A DNA stretch of 64,000 nt, from NCBI RefSeq assembly GCF_008254045.1, contig NZ_CP042425.1, positions 6,386,001-6,450,000 of the forward strand. The letters are read 5' to 3'. This stretch comes from Limnoglobus roseus (lineage in GTDB: Bacteria > Planctomycetota > Planctomycetia > Gemmatales > Gemmataceae). The position numbers and the translations under genes are program-made. Shown piece after piece: positions 17,010-24,504 of this stretch; within the stretch, counting starts at the first letter, position 1; every line of letters begins with the position of its first letter. A model generated the notes under the pieces. The model was not told the origin of the DNA, made no database searches, and saw nothing but the letters and a program-made list of their open reading frames with translations.

Positions 17010-17293
17010 GCAATCAACCGAACCTCTTCCCCGAGTCGCCTCTTCAGCAGCCCTTCGACTTGTTCAAGCAAGTCATGGCGATGATGAACGGCGACGTCGC
17101 CGGGTGGCTCCACTTCGTCGACCTGGTGAAGGAGATGATCAAGGCCCACGGTCAGGAGAGGCATGGTGTGCCCCACTCCAAGCAAAAAGCCTTGATCGCC
17201 GAAAGTGCGGTTCAAAACATCATCCGCGAAATCGCAGAGTACCAAAGCACGCCTTCCGTGCTGAGTTTACTTGCGGAAGGGGGTGACGCTTGA
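17006..17293 (+). CDS. Small early phage protein, 95 aa
   Basis: TTG start at 17006 in a TTGA overlap, preceded by GGAAGGAGGTG, a near-perfect Shine-Dalgarno. The protein is helical (LFPESPLQQPFDLFKQVMAMM at the start). No family is recognised. It ends LAEGGDA. Confidence 0.6.
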   Translation: MSNQPNLFPESPLQQPFDLFKQVMAMMNGDVAGWLHFVDLVKEMIKAHGQERHGVPHSKQKALIAESAVQNIIREIAEYQSTPSVLSLLAEGGDA

Positions 17294-17685
17294 ACGGCAA
17301 GAACATCCCCCTCGTGCCCCGCGTGGCGCTGGTCGACCTCGCGAGGCAGGTGGACCGGTTGCTGAAGATGCAAGCCGACTATTTCCGAAGCAGGAAGCCG
17401 GCTGACCTCTCTGCCTGCAGGGACGCAGAACGTCGACTCGCTGAGACCGTCAAGGCGATCATCGAGCGGCCGGAGAGTCAGCCTACTCTGTTCGCTGACG
17501 CGCTGAGTGATCGCATGGCCGCGGTCACTCACGCGTTAGTCCTCGACGTCGCCGGCGAACTGTCGATCATGGCTGACAAGCTCGGCCGCGGCCACGGCGA
17601 TCGACACACGGCGATCCGTGATGTCCGGGTTCAGATCGGCCGGCTTCGGAGCTCCGTGCCGGTGTCGGAAGGAGGTGCGCGTTGA
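17290..17685 (+). CDS. Early phage protein, 131 aa
   Basis: TTG start at 17290 in a TTGA overlap behind GGAAGGGGGTG. It is an all-helical, charged protein (LARQVDRLLKMQADYF, DAERRLAETVKAII). No known family. It ends VSEGGAR, shaped by the next ribosome binding site. Confidence 0.6.
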   Translation: MNGKNIPLVPRVALVDLARQVDRLLKMQADYFRSRKPADLSACRDAERRLAETVKAIIERPESQPTLFADALSDRMAAVTHALVLDVAGELSIMADKLGRGHGDRHTAIRDVRVQIGRLRSSVPVSEGGAR

Positions 17686-17936
17686 CACGACACCTCGAAG
17701 CCGCGCCGTGGCGGATGCTCCGACGTCTGTTGAACGCGCACCCGAAAGGGCTGACGTTCTTGCAGGTTCGGAACTGGTCCCGAAAGGACAAGGAAGAGCA
17801 GCAACTGCGGGAGCTCGCACGACTCGGCCTGGTCGTCATCCGGCGATCACTCGACGGGAAGGCGTGCTATCACATCACGCCGGCCGGAATCGCGGCCGCG
17901 GATCTCGGTGAGATCGAACAGACTGGCGCCGCATAA
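17682..17936 (+). CDS. Winged-helix-like DNA-binding early protein, 84 aa
   Basis: TTG start at 17682 in a TTGA overlap behind GGAAGGAGGTG. The order of helices and the wing (MLRRLLNAHPKGLTFLQVRNW, then ELARLGLVVIRRSLDGKACYHITPAG) resembles MarR/PadR-type winged helices. It is therefore a candidate regulator of the phage, though no autoregulatory site is identified. It is the last gene of the tightly coupled chain. Confidence 0.6.
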   Translation: MTRHLEAAPWRMLRRLLNAHPKGLTFLQVRNWSRKDKEEQQLRELARLGLVVIRRSLDGKACYHITPAGIAAADLGEIEQTGAA

Positions 17937-17958
17937 CGCGGCCTCAGCAGAATTCCAC

Positions 17959-17982
17959 GCGGCCGAGCAAACGCCCGGCCGC
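17959..17982. other. GC-rich hairpin between early genes
   Basis: The stem GCGGCCG/CGGCCGC (7 bp) has a 10-base loop. It lies after the coupled chain and 24 bases before the next start. It belongs to the same class as the hairpins at 13801, 18240 and 19755. Confidence 0.5.
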
Positions 17983-18005
17983 ATTCACCCTTTCACGGAG
18001 TTATC

Positions 18006-18227
18006 GTGAGTACTGTTGCAGAGATCATGCGCGCCGAACTGTCCGCGATGGAAGCCATCGTCGCCGCTCTCGATCCCCTTGACGAGCACCAGCGTCGGCG
18101 GGTTCTGAACTGGGCACGGGATCGATACGTCGACACCCCCTTCGCGAAGGATCTTCTCGAAACGCTCAAGAAGCAACCGCCGCCGCCGCCGCCGGCCGGC
18201 GTGCCGCAGAGGAGGTACCCCGGCTAA
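18006..18227 (+). CDS. Small early phage protein with polyproline tail, 73 aa
   Basis: GTG 18006 with CACGGAGTTATC upstream. The helical N-terminal part contains MRAELSAMEAIVAALDPLDEHQRRRVLNW, resembling the LDPEERRRVLNWL motif that recurs in small planctomycete and phage proteins. Seven consecutive prolines near the end precede AGVPQRRYPG. Function unknown. Confidence 0.6.
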   Translation: MSTVAEIMRAELSAMEAIVAALDPLDEHQRRRVLNWARDRYVDTPFAKDLLETLKKQPPPPPPAGVPQRRYPG

Positions 18228-18239
18228 TGCCAAGTCTTC

Positions 18240-18263
18240 GCGGCCGAGCACGTGCTCGGCCGC
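18240..18263. other. Perfect 24-bp palindrome in front of an early gene
   Basis: Each half begins GCGGCCGAGCAC and the other half is its exact complement, with no spacer. It sits between the gene ending at 18227 and the start at 18290, and is followed by CTTTCCC. It is either an attenuator-like hairpin or a dimer-binding operator. Confidence 0.6.
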
Positions 18264-18289
18264 TTTCCCAAACTCACCGAGGTCATGTC

Positions 18290-18493
18290 ATGATGCTGGA
18301 AGAGCGAGTCCAGAGAATCGACCGCGAGATCGATCGCGTGATCGGCCTGTCCGAGAAGGGTCTTCAGAGCATGGAGCAACTCTTCAAAATCATCCAGGGC
18401 CTGCAGGCTCGGATCGAGATCCTGGAACGGCGAATCGACCTGGAAGAGACATACCAACAAGAACAGCGGGAACGGCAAGCGCAACGTGCCTGA
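18290..18493 (+). CDS. Small coiled-coil early phage protein, 67 aa
   Basis: ATG 18290, chosen because GAGG lies about 8 bases upstream. The longer reading from 18227 would cross the palindrome. Nearly the whole chain is one amphipathic helix with heptads (ERVQRIDREIDRVIGLSEKG, LQARIEILERRIDLEETY). Function unknown. Confidence 0.6.
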   Translation: MMLEERVQRIDREIDRVIGLSEKGLQSMEQLFKIIQGLQARIEILERRIDLEETYQQEQRERQAQRA

Positions 18494-18518
18494 CGTGAAA
18501 GCGGTCGCGGAGGAAGAT

Positions 18519-18758
18519 ATGTCAACGCCGTTCAGCGAAGTTCGACCATACGACGAGATCCGGATCACCGGGCGTACCGGCGCTGGGTTCGACGTGACCG
18601 ACTACACCGGAACGGTCAGCGGCGTCCACCAGGACGACGACGGATGGGCGTTGAAACTGTGGCCGGACGACGACTGCAAACACCCGGCCAGCAACGGTAA
18701 GGACTGGTTCGAAGAGCGGAACGTCACGGCCCTAACGATCGTGAAACGCGACAGTTGA
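18519..18758 (+). CDS. Small early phage protein, 79 aa
   Basis: ATG 18519, preferred over GTG 18486 because GGAGG lies 5 bases before it. The sequence VRPYDEIRITGRTGAGFDV...YTGTVSGV and the acidic middle suggest a small beta-barrel. Function unknown. Confidence 0.6.
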   Translation: MSTPFSEVRPYDEIRITGRTGAGFDVTDYTGTVSGVHQDDDGWALKLWPDDDCKHPASNGKDWFEERNVTALTIVKRDS

Positions 18759-18806
18759 TACCTTGCCCGATGAGCAAAGTACCCCTTAACCCATGGAGAA
18801 TTGACA

Positions 18807-19241
18807 ATGAAGATCGTGGAACATGGCATCGCCCGCCGGTGCCGAATCGACTTGTACACCCCGACTGAGACGGCCATTCGTGAGGCCATGCTTGCAGTGG
18901 AGCGGGCGGGGTGCCACCCGCTTTTGACAGAGGCCGTCTGCCTGCTGGAACAAGCCAAGAACAAAGTGGCTGACTTCGTCGAGATGCCGGAACAGAGCGA
19001 TGCGAACGACACCGTTGCCGATGCGGAATGGCTGGGCCGGGCAGGCTTTCGACAATGCCCCATTGAGGGCCGTGTCGAACGGCGGATTTCGGGCCGCCAG
19101 TGGGTTGTCTACGATATGGGCGAAGACGCCGCGTATCTGTCGTCGGCGGAAGACGGCCTCACTCGCTTACCCGGCCCAACCGCAACACGCGAGCAACTGC
19201 GGCGGCTGATGGCTGGCCTGGGGACGCCTTTGGACGCCTGA
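18807..19241 (+). CDS. Early phage protein, 144 aa
   Basis: ATG 18807 with GGAGA 7 bases upstream. The helical N-terminal half (ETAIREAMLAVERAGCHPLLTEAVCLLEQA) resembles the A-helix pair in DUF7681/Acb2-like small phage proteins. Those proteins are trimeric signal-nucleotide sponges in other phages, but here the resemblance is only a short helical pattern. Function undetermined. Confidence 0.6.
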   Translation: MKIVEHGIARRCRIDLYTPTETAIREAMLAVERAGCHPLLTEAVCLLEQAKNKVADFVEMPEQSDANDTVADAEWLGRAGFRQCPIEGRVERRISGRQWVVYDMGEDAAYLSSAEDGLTRLPGPTATREQLRRLMAGLGTPLDA

Positions 19242-19281
19242 CCGCGTGCCGGTTGAGCAAAGTACCTCATTGGGAGCGACC

Positions 19282-19674
19282 ATGCTGATTGAAGACGTGC
19301 TGAAATTCAAGATCGCGGAGTCGGACCGGCTTTCCGAATTCATGCCGCGTGGGACTCCTGTTCGCTGGTGGCCGTTCGGTCAACCAGACTCGGAAGTTCC
19401 AGTGCTGGCCGAGATCGCGAGCCGGTTCGGGTTGGAGCCTGGATCGCCCGTTGTGCGCGTGCGACTCCGGGGCGCCATCGGCCTCATCGAAGCCTCCCGT
19501 CTGTTGCCCTTAGTTGAGCAGCCTCACGAGGCTTCCAAGCGGCGAGACGAGTTTATCCGGGCCGGTGGCGATGTTACTTGCCCGCGTTGCGGCCGATTCA
19601 ATTATGACCACCCAACGGACCAGTTCGATTCGTGCCTGACGATTCTCTGCGATCTGTCCCGCGTCAAACTGTGA
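19282..19674 (+). CDS. Early phage protein with C-terminal zinc-like Cys motif, 130 aa
   Basis: ATG 19282 with TGGGAG about 8 bases upstream. An SH3-like beta segment (GTPVRWWPFGQPDSEVPVLAEI) is followed by CPRCGRF...CLTILC, a possible four-Cys zinc site. Function unknown. Confidence 0.6.
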   Translation: MLIEDVLKFKIAESDRLSEFMPRGTPVRWWPFGQPDSEVPVLAEIASRFGLEPGSPVVRVRLRGAIGLIEASRLLPLVEQPHEASKRRDEFIRAGGDVTCPRCGRFNYDHPTDQFDSCLTILCDLSRVKL

Positions 19675-19754
19675 CCGCTTGCCCACCCAGCAGAGTAGAA
19701 GCCAAGCGGGATCGCAGACGACCGCTTAACCTCTTGCTCCGGCAGCAACGACTG

Positions 19755-19785
19755 AGGGCCGCGGGTAGATACCCGCGGCCCTTTC
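19755..19785 (+). terminator. Strong hairpin, terminator-like, before the last early gene
   Basis: A 13-bp perfect stem (19755-19767 with 19770-19782) surrounds only two unpaired bases, then TTTCC. The T tract is short, so it may act as an attenuator rather than a full terminator. The next start (19803) is 18 bases on. Confidence 0.55.
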
Positions 19786-19802
19786 CATTTGGAGTTGCCG
19801 GT

Positions 19803-20036
19803 ATGTCGTGCCTTGCTCGTGAGCGGTTGGCGAAAATGTGTGCGGACGCCGACGTGAGTTTCAACGTCGCGCTGGGTGTGCTGAACGATTCGTTGCGAGA
19901 GTTCCCACCTGGTGGGCCGCCGATCAAGCAACTCGGTGGCGCGAACCTCGATCGGCTGAGCTACGCTCGCCATCTGGCCCGACACCGAGGGTCCGAGAAC
20001 CTGGAACGGGTGGTCTGGGATTACTTGGTTGATTGA
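19803..20036 (+). CDS. Small early phage protein, 77 aa
   Basis: ATG 19803 with GGAG 8 bases upstream. It is helical with no known family. It is the last rightward gene, followed by a terminator at 20119, and the late operon converges on it from the right. Confidence 0.6.
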   Translation: MSCLARERLAKMCADADVSFNVALGVLNDSLREFPPGGPPIKQLGGANLDRLSYARHLARHRGSENLERVVWDYLVD

Positions 20037-20118
20037 GTCCGAAAGGCGCTGTACACTTCCCTTCCCTGATCCTGTCACAGCAACACGCCTAATTGCTCTG
20101 ACGCCGCCCGGGAACAGG

Positions 20119-20148
20119 AAGAGCCGCGGAATGATCCGCGGCTCTTTT
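20119..20148 (+). terminator. Rho-independent terminator between the convergent phage operons
   Basis: A perfect 12-bp stem (20119-20130 with 20135-20146), loop ATGA, followed by a T run. The A run on the other side means it can work on both strands. It closes the rightward early transcript and is well placed to stop the leftward late transcript. Confidence 0.8.
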
Positions 20149-20155
20149 CATTTCC

Positions 20156-20245
20156 TCAGCCCAAGTCCTTTCCCCAGATCGAATCCGCGATCCAGTAGGC
20201 AACGGCTAAGGCGAAGCAGATGGTGAAGCAGGTGTTGAAATCCAT
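20156..20245 (-). CDS. Single-pass membrane micropeptide, 29 aa
   Basis: ATG 20245, stop 20156-20158, with GAGGA 5 bases before the start. The chain begins MDFNTCFTICFALAVAYW and carries one hydrophobic helix. It is the last reading frame of the late operon. The strong ribosome binding site and membrane helix argue that it is real. The role is unknown; a very small holin-like or lysogeny-associated peptide is possible. Confidence 0.5.
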   Translation of the reverse strand: MDFNTCFTICFALAVAYWIADSIWGKDLG

Positions 20246-20275
20246 ACGGTCCTCGGGTTGGTGGTGAAGGCACCA

Positions 20276-20383
20276 CTATCTACCCGCGGTACCGCTTGCT
20301 GACTGAGAAACGTCGAGGACCTGGTCGAGCAGCTCGTCGAGCGCGAGGCCCGGCATTGCCGGACCGTTCGGGGGTGGGTCCAT
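20276..20383 (-). CDS. Small acidic peptide, 35 aa
   Basis: ATG 20383 with AGGGAA upstream, stop TAG at 20276-20278. It begins MDPPPNGPAMPGLALDELL, a Pro-rich start followed by an acidic amphipathic helix. It lies between the acyltransferase and the micropeptide, in the same direction. Support is limited to position, ribosome binding site and composition. Confidence 0.35.
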   Translation of the reverse strand: MDPPPNGPAMPGLALDELLDQVLDVSQSASGTAGR

Positions 20384-20452
20384 TTCTTGTTCCCTAGCCG
20401 GTTTGCACGGCTACCCCTGATCCCTAGCGCTCGCGTTCCTCGCAACGGGTCA

Positions 20453-21562
20453 TCACGCTTTAGTCTGCCGGTGTCCGGTCCAGCGATCACGCATCCGCAG
20501 AATAGGAGATTCAAAACCGTAGTACGTGGCCGCAGAAACTGCGTAGATGGCCGCCACGGTAGCAGCTACCCACGCCTCGCGTGGAGGTGCCACGGACGGG
20601 TAGAGCATCGTCAGGCGGCGGGCGACGGACATCAAGCCGATCAAGACAGGAATGTGGCAGAGGTACATCGAATACGACCAGAGACTGGTGAGCAGAGCCG
20701 CACGGTCGAGAAATCGCAGAACGCTGCCGGAGGCCGACGCAGACGCAACCACCAAGGCCGCAGAAAAACTGAACGCGCAAAAAATGAGCGTGTCGTCAGG
20801 GCGAGATAAGAAGTCTGTCTGCTCCCCCGCGTACCGGCCCGCGAGCCAAAGGCAGCAGAGCAGGCATGACGCCCACCCCGCGATTCCAACCCACCGTCGC
20901 TGAACGTAGAGAAACAAGTCTGGTCGGTATCGGTGTGCCGCCGCTAGGAGAACGCCCCACATGATGGCGTCAAGCCGATACGCAACGATCTTCCGGACGC
21001 CGTCGTCCCACGGTTGCCCCCGCCCGATCGCGATTCGCAGACCGATTGGCGTTACAAAGAGCAGTAGCGCCGCAGTGAGAAAAGCATACTTAACACGCCC
21101 CGTGACCGTGAAGGCGATGAGACAGAGAACAGGGAACAGCAGGTAGAACCACTCTTCGACGCAGAGTGACCAGCTAACTGAGTAGAACGGCGGAATGGGC
21201 CACGCCAAATTCTGGGTGAAGGTCAGGTACGCGGCGGCCGACCAAGACGGCGTGGAAGGCAACAACACTGCAAAAACGATCAGAAACAGCAGGTAGTTCG
21301 GCACGGTCCGCAGCCAACGACGTGCCCAGAACACGAGCACCAAGTTTGGTGTAACCCGATTGCCGTTCGCCACTGTTTGCTTGAGGAAGATGCCACCGAT
21401 TAGGAAGCCGCTGAGGACAAAGAACAGTTCAACGCCCAGCACGCCGAGCGGAAAGATGTAAGCCGGTCGGGCCTGATACCAATCATTCGCGAGATGACAC
21501 GTCACCACCAGCAGGATGGCGACTGAGCGAACGTAGTCGAGCCCAATTTTGCGATCAGACAT
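20453..21562 (-). CDS. Membrane acyltransferase, OafA/YrhL (acyltransferase-3) type
   Basis: 369 aa from ATG 21562, with GGAGG 5 bases before it. About ten membrane helices are visible. Family signatures are LDYVRSVAILLVVTCHL near the N-terminus, FFVLSGFLIGG and RRWLRTVPNYLLF. Such enzymes O-acylate surface sugars. In a temperate phage this points to lysogenic conversion, changing the host surface to exclude related phages. It is the last full gene of the late operon, a common place for cargo genes. Confidence 0.9.
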   Translation of the reverse strand: MSDRKIGLDYVRSVAILLVVTCHLANDWYQARPAYIFPLGVLGVELFFVLSGFLIGGIFLKQTVANGNRVTPNLVLVFWARRWLRTVPNYLLFLIVFAVLLPSTPSWSAAAYLTFTQNLAWPIPPFYSVSWSLCVEEWFYLLFPVLCLIAFTVTGRVKYAFLTAALLLFVTPIGLRIAIGRGQPWDDGVRKIVAYRLDAIMWGVLLAAAHRYRPDLFLYVQRRWVGIAGWASCLLCCLWLAGRYAGEQTDFLSRPDDTLIFCAFSFSAALVVASASASGSVLRFLDRAALLTSLWSYSMYLCHIPVLIGLMSVARRLTMLYPSVAPPREAWVAATVAAIYAVSAATYYGFESPILRMRDRWTGHRQTKA

Positions 21563-21630
21563 TCTCACCTCCGAGCAGATTCGGGCATCTTAGTGAGAGG
21601 TCACACCAACGGAATTGGCTTCCCCGTCAA

Positions 21631-22152
21631 TCATACCCCACTGGCCACGGCCGCCCCCACGAGCGGAAGTAGTTCGTCGCGCTGCACGCGGTCGGTGCCG
21701 GTCGCCAGCACGGCTGCCGGCGTCGGCGGCACCTCTGCCCACACGCCCCCGTCCTGCTCCCACGCGAGGCGGTCGGCGGCGATCCACCCGGCGATAGCGG
21801 CAGCACGGCCGGCCCGCGGCATGGCGGCAAGCTCATCGACGTGGTCGATCACGACGCCGAGGACTTCGGCCACGTTGTTTCGCAACTCGTACCCGACCGA
21901 GTCGGAAGCGCGAACCGCCCGCGATACGGGCTCGCTGGACAGGAGCAGTGCCCCGGCGGCGGTCATCTGGGCGCCAGCCCGCACCATCGCAACATGCTCC
22001 GGGGTGACGGCCGCGAGTTGTTCGGCGGTCGGCTGCAGCCCGGGCAGGTGCCAGGCGGCGATCCGCGGGCCAGTGCCGTCGTCGGCGACGGTGTAGTCCA
22101 CCAGTGGCGACGCGGCCGGGTACAGGACCGTCAAGGCGTCGGCGAGCGTCAC
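21631..22152 (-). CDS. Phage tail-fibre-associated protein, XkdW-like
   Basis: GTG 22152 in a GTGA overlap with the fibre stop. The N-terminal part LADALTVLYPAASPLVDYTVADDG...IAAWHLPGLQPTAEQLAAVT matches the pattern of XkdW-like small proteins that follow tail-fibre genes in many phages. The C-terminal part is helical. A tail-fibre chaperone or assembly role is inferred from position and pattern. Confidence 0.65.
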   Translation of the reverse strand: MTLADALTVLYPAASPLVDYTVADDGTGPRIAAWHLPGLQPTAEQLAAVTPEHVAMVRAGAQMTAAGALLLSSEPVSRAVRASDSVGYELRNNVAEVLGVVIDHVDELAAMPRAGRAAAIAGWIAADRLAWEQDGGVWAEVPPTPAAVLATGTDRVQRDELLPLVGAAVASGV

Positions 22153-23717
22153 CACGTCGGCACCTCCGTGATGGTGAGGGTGGTGGCGTTGCCGCCGGCG
22201 GTAAACACGTTCACCGACACGCCGGACGACTGGTAGGCGTACATTCGCACGGAATCTCCAGCCGCGAACGTGTAGTCGACGACGGCAAGGGTGATCGGCG
22301 TCCAACTCACTGTGTTGTGGTCGTTCGTCGCAATTAGCACGGTGCTCGAATTGTTCGCGTGTATCCGGCACTGCGCGAAACCCGCGGCACCCATCGGGTT
22401 GGTCCCGGCGGCATCGGAGTACGTGATGACGCCGGTGCAAGAGTATAGGCCCGGTCGCAGGACCAGCATCTGGCCCGTGGCGGTGTCGGCCATTCGCCCC
22501 GTGGCGTCGAGGATTGAGTTATTCAGCGGGACGAGCGTGACGGTGTTGTTCGGGATGTCGCCGCTGACGAGGGTGGACCGGCCCACGGCGCACGCCATTG
22601 GTCGCGTCTTGCCCGCGATTTTCGTCCACCCCGTACCGTCGCAGAGCAGGATGCACGCCTCGCCGGACCACATCACCCGCGTCAGCGTGCCGTCGATCGT
22701 CTCACTGCCGTTGCCGTCGAGCGTGACGAGTTTCGTCAATCCGGCGGCCATGCGAAAGCCGATCAGCTTGCCCGCATTGCCCACGGCCGTGGGCAGTGTG
22801 ACCGTGTAGTCGCTGGTCGTGCCGGAGCAACCGTGCATCCGGGAAATCGTCGCCGTGGCGGTCGTCGTGACGCTGATCTCGGCCGCAGTGAGGGTCGAAA
22901 GGAGGTCGCTCGACCCACCAACTCCCGGCGTCTGCCACGCCGTGGCGAAATCGGCACCACTCGTTTTCGTCAGCACCTGCCCCGTCGAACCGCCGGTCGG
23001 GACGCCCTGCCCGTCAGCACCCGCGGGGCCGGTTGCGCCCGCAGCCCCCGCCGAACCTGTCGCCCCCGCTGGCCCTTGCGGGCCGGTGTCGCCTGTATCT
23101 CCCTTGTCGCCCTTCGCCCCGGCTGCCCCCGTCGATCCCGTTGCGCCGGCGGCTCCTGTAGCACCCGTTGCCCCTTGATCGCCCGTGTCACCTTTCGGCC
23201 CTTGCGATCCGGTCGCACCCGTCGCGCCTTGCGGCCCCTGGCTTCCAGTGTCACCCTTATCACCCTTCGGCCCCTGTGACCCTGTTGCGCCCGTTGGTCC
23301 GGTCGCGCCGATGGGGCCGGCCGGCCCAGTGACCGTCGTGACCCGGACCACACCGCCGCCCTGGTTCGTTAGCGTGCCGTTCGGGAACTCGATCACCGTG
23401 GCAGTTACGGACGGACTACCGTCGATCTCGCGGACCGTTAATGATCCGCCGGGTCCGCCCGTTCCTGGGGCAACCCACACCGGCTGGCCGTTGCCTTGAT
23501 CGTCGATTTCGGCCCCGGCGAGCCAAGTGCCCTCCGAAGGCGCATCCGCATACGGGAGCGAGCCGACTGACCGGTTGCCCGTCAGGAAACCGTTGAGGTT
23601 CGTCGACGTGGCGGCCGTGATGAGGTTCGGGCCGCTCGGGTGGATGTGCGTGCCCACGCTCGGGGCGACGGCCGCGGCGAACCGCTCGTGGTTGAACGTG
23701 ATGGTGACGCCGATCAT
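22149..23717 (-). CDS. Tail fibre with collagen-like Gly-X-Y repeats
   Basis: 522 aa from ATG 23717, which overlaps the upstream stop. The N-terminal region of about 155 residues probably attaches to the tail. Next come about 110 residues of uninterrupted Gly-X-Y triplets (units like GATGPTGATGSQGPKGDKG), the collagen-like trimerising rod of phage fibres. A C-terminal beta-rich receptor-binding tip of about 250 residues follows. It is probably the main adhesin. Confidence 0.85.
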   Translation of the reverse strand: MIGVTITFNHERFAAAVAPSVGTHIHPSGPNLITAATSTNLNGFLTGNRSVGSLPYADAPSEGTWLAGAEIDDQGNGQPVWVAPGTGGPGGSLTVREIDGSPSVTATVIEFPNGTLTNQGGGVVRVTTVTGPAGPIGATGPTGATGSQGPKGDKGDTGSQGPQGATGATGSQGPKGDTGDQGATGATGAAGATGSTGAAGAKGDKGDTGDTGPQGPAGATGSAGAAGATGPAGADGQGVPTGGSTGQVLTKTSGADFATAWQTPGVGGSSDLLSTLTAAEISVTTTATATISRMHGCSGTTSDYTVTLPTAVGNAGKLIGFRMAAGLTKLVTLDGNGSETIDGTLTRVMWSGEACILLCDGTGWTKIAGKTRPMACAVGRSTLVSGDIPNNTVTLVPLNNSILDATGRMADTATGQMLVLRPGLYSCTGVITYSDAAGTNPMGAAGFAQCRIHANNSSTVLIATNDHNTVSWTPITLAVVDYTFAAGDSVRMYAYQSSGVSVNVFTAGGNATTLTITEVPTW

Positions 23718-24025
23718 TGGGGGAGCGTCCTCCGCTCGACGATCATCGTCCCCCCGTCGATCCAATCCCGGCTTCCGGCCGCGGCGGACCACACGTCCAC
23801 GGTCCACGAGCCAAGGGGCCACGCCACGGTGATCGTTGGGCCGGGCTTACGAAACAGCACCTGGGCCCCGCCGGTGAGGACGGTGCCTTCCACGGTGATC
23901 TGTGCACCAGCGGGGGAGACCATTTCGAACGTCAACGTGCGGCCGGTCCACTGGTCCGAGCCGTCGTCCGTGGTCATGGTGACGTCGAAGTCTTCGCCTT
24001 GGATGAGTCGCGTTACGAATGGCAT
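23714..24025 (-). CDS. Small phage structural protein, beta-rich, 103 aa
   Basis: ATG 24025. It begins MPFVTRLIQGEDFDVTMTTD and reads as alternating beta strands, similar in pattern to small N-terminal domains of baseplate upper proteins that sit just before fibres. The ATGA overlap with the collagen-like fibre indicates coupled expression. Function inferred from position. Confidence 0.6.
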   Translation of the reverse strand: MPFVTRLIQGEDFDVTMTTDDGSDQWTGRTLTFEMVSPAGAQITVEGTVLTGGAQVLFRKPGPTITVAWPLGSWTVDVWSAAAGSRDWIDGGTMIVERRTLPQ

Positions 24026-24099
24026 GGAAGTGAAGGCCGGCGGGAAGTGTGCCGACGGACCGCTCGGAGGCGGCCCGCCGTGTTCGGAACCCGCCCCGG

Positions 24100-24504
24100 T
24101 TACTTATCCGGGGCCGTGAGGCGTTGTTGGAGTCCTTGCCTATGCACTTCCAGGCGGAGTGCCTCGACCTCCAGCCGGAGCGATTCGGCGTCCGTCGTCC
24201 CGACAACCGCCGGGACCGCGTAAAAGGCCTGGACCGGGTGGACGGCGATCGCCTGGACCGGCGCGACCACGACCTTCTGCACCCGCTGAACGGCGACGGC
24301 CTGCACGATCGGCTGCACCACGACCCGTTGAACCCGCTGCACCTGGACGCGCTGCACCTGCACACGCTGCACCTGCACACGCTGCACCACGGGTGCCCGC
24401 CCGACGGTGATGCTCCGTTGGACGATCAGCGGGGCCGCCTGAGCGGTTACCCCCGTGACGGCCAGCCCCGCGAGGGCGGCCACGATCAACATGACTTGCT
24501 TCAT
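24100..24504 (-). CDS. Secreted VQRVQ-repeat protein, 134 aa
   Basis: The signal peptide is MKQVMLIVAALAGLAVTGVTAQA. Residues 36-90 are a run of short repeats (VQRVQVQRVQVQRVQ, then looser VVVQPIVQ and VVVAPVQ), and the C-terminal 35 residues form a charged helix. The repeats alternate hydrophobic and polar residues as in a beta-solenoid or amyloid-like strand. It overlaps the cytochrome gene by 4 bases, so it belongs to the haem/protease cassette. Function unknown. Confidence 0.7.
   Translation of the reverse strand: MKQVMLIVAALAGLAVTGVTAQAAPLIVQRSITVGRAPVVQRVQVQRVQVQRVQVQRVQRVVVQPIVQAVAVQRVQKVVVAPVQAIAVHPVQAFYAVPAVVGTTDAESLRLEVEALRLEVHRQGLQQRLTAPDK

Noticed and set aside
18807..19241. Anti-defence sponge of the Acb2 type
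   Set aside because: Only a short helical pattern is similar; no residue-level evidence, so it is left as unknown.
22819..23499. Pro-rich plus-strand ORFs
   Set aside because: They are shadows of the collagen-like Gly-X-Y fibre gene.
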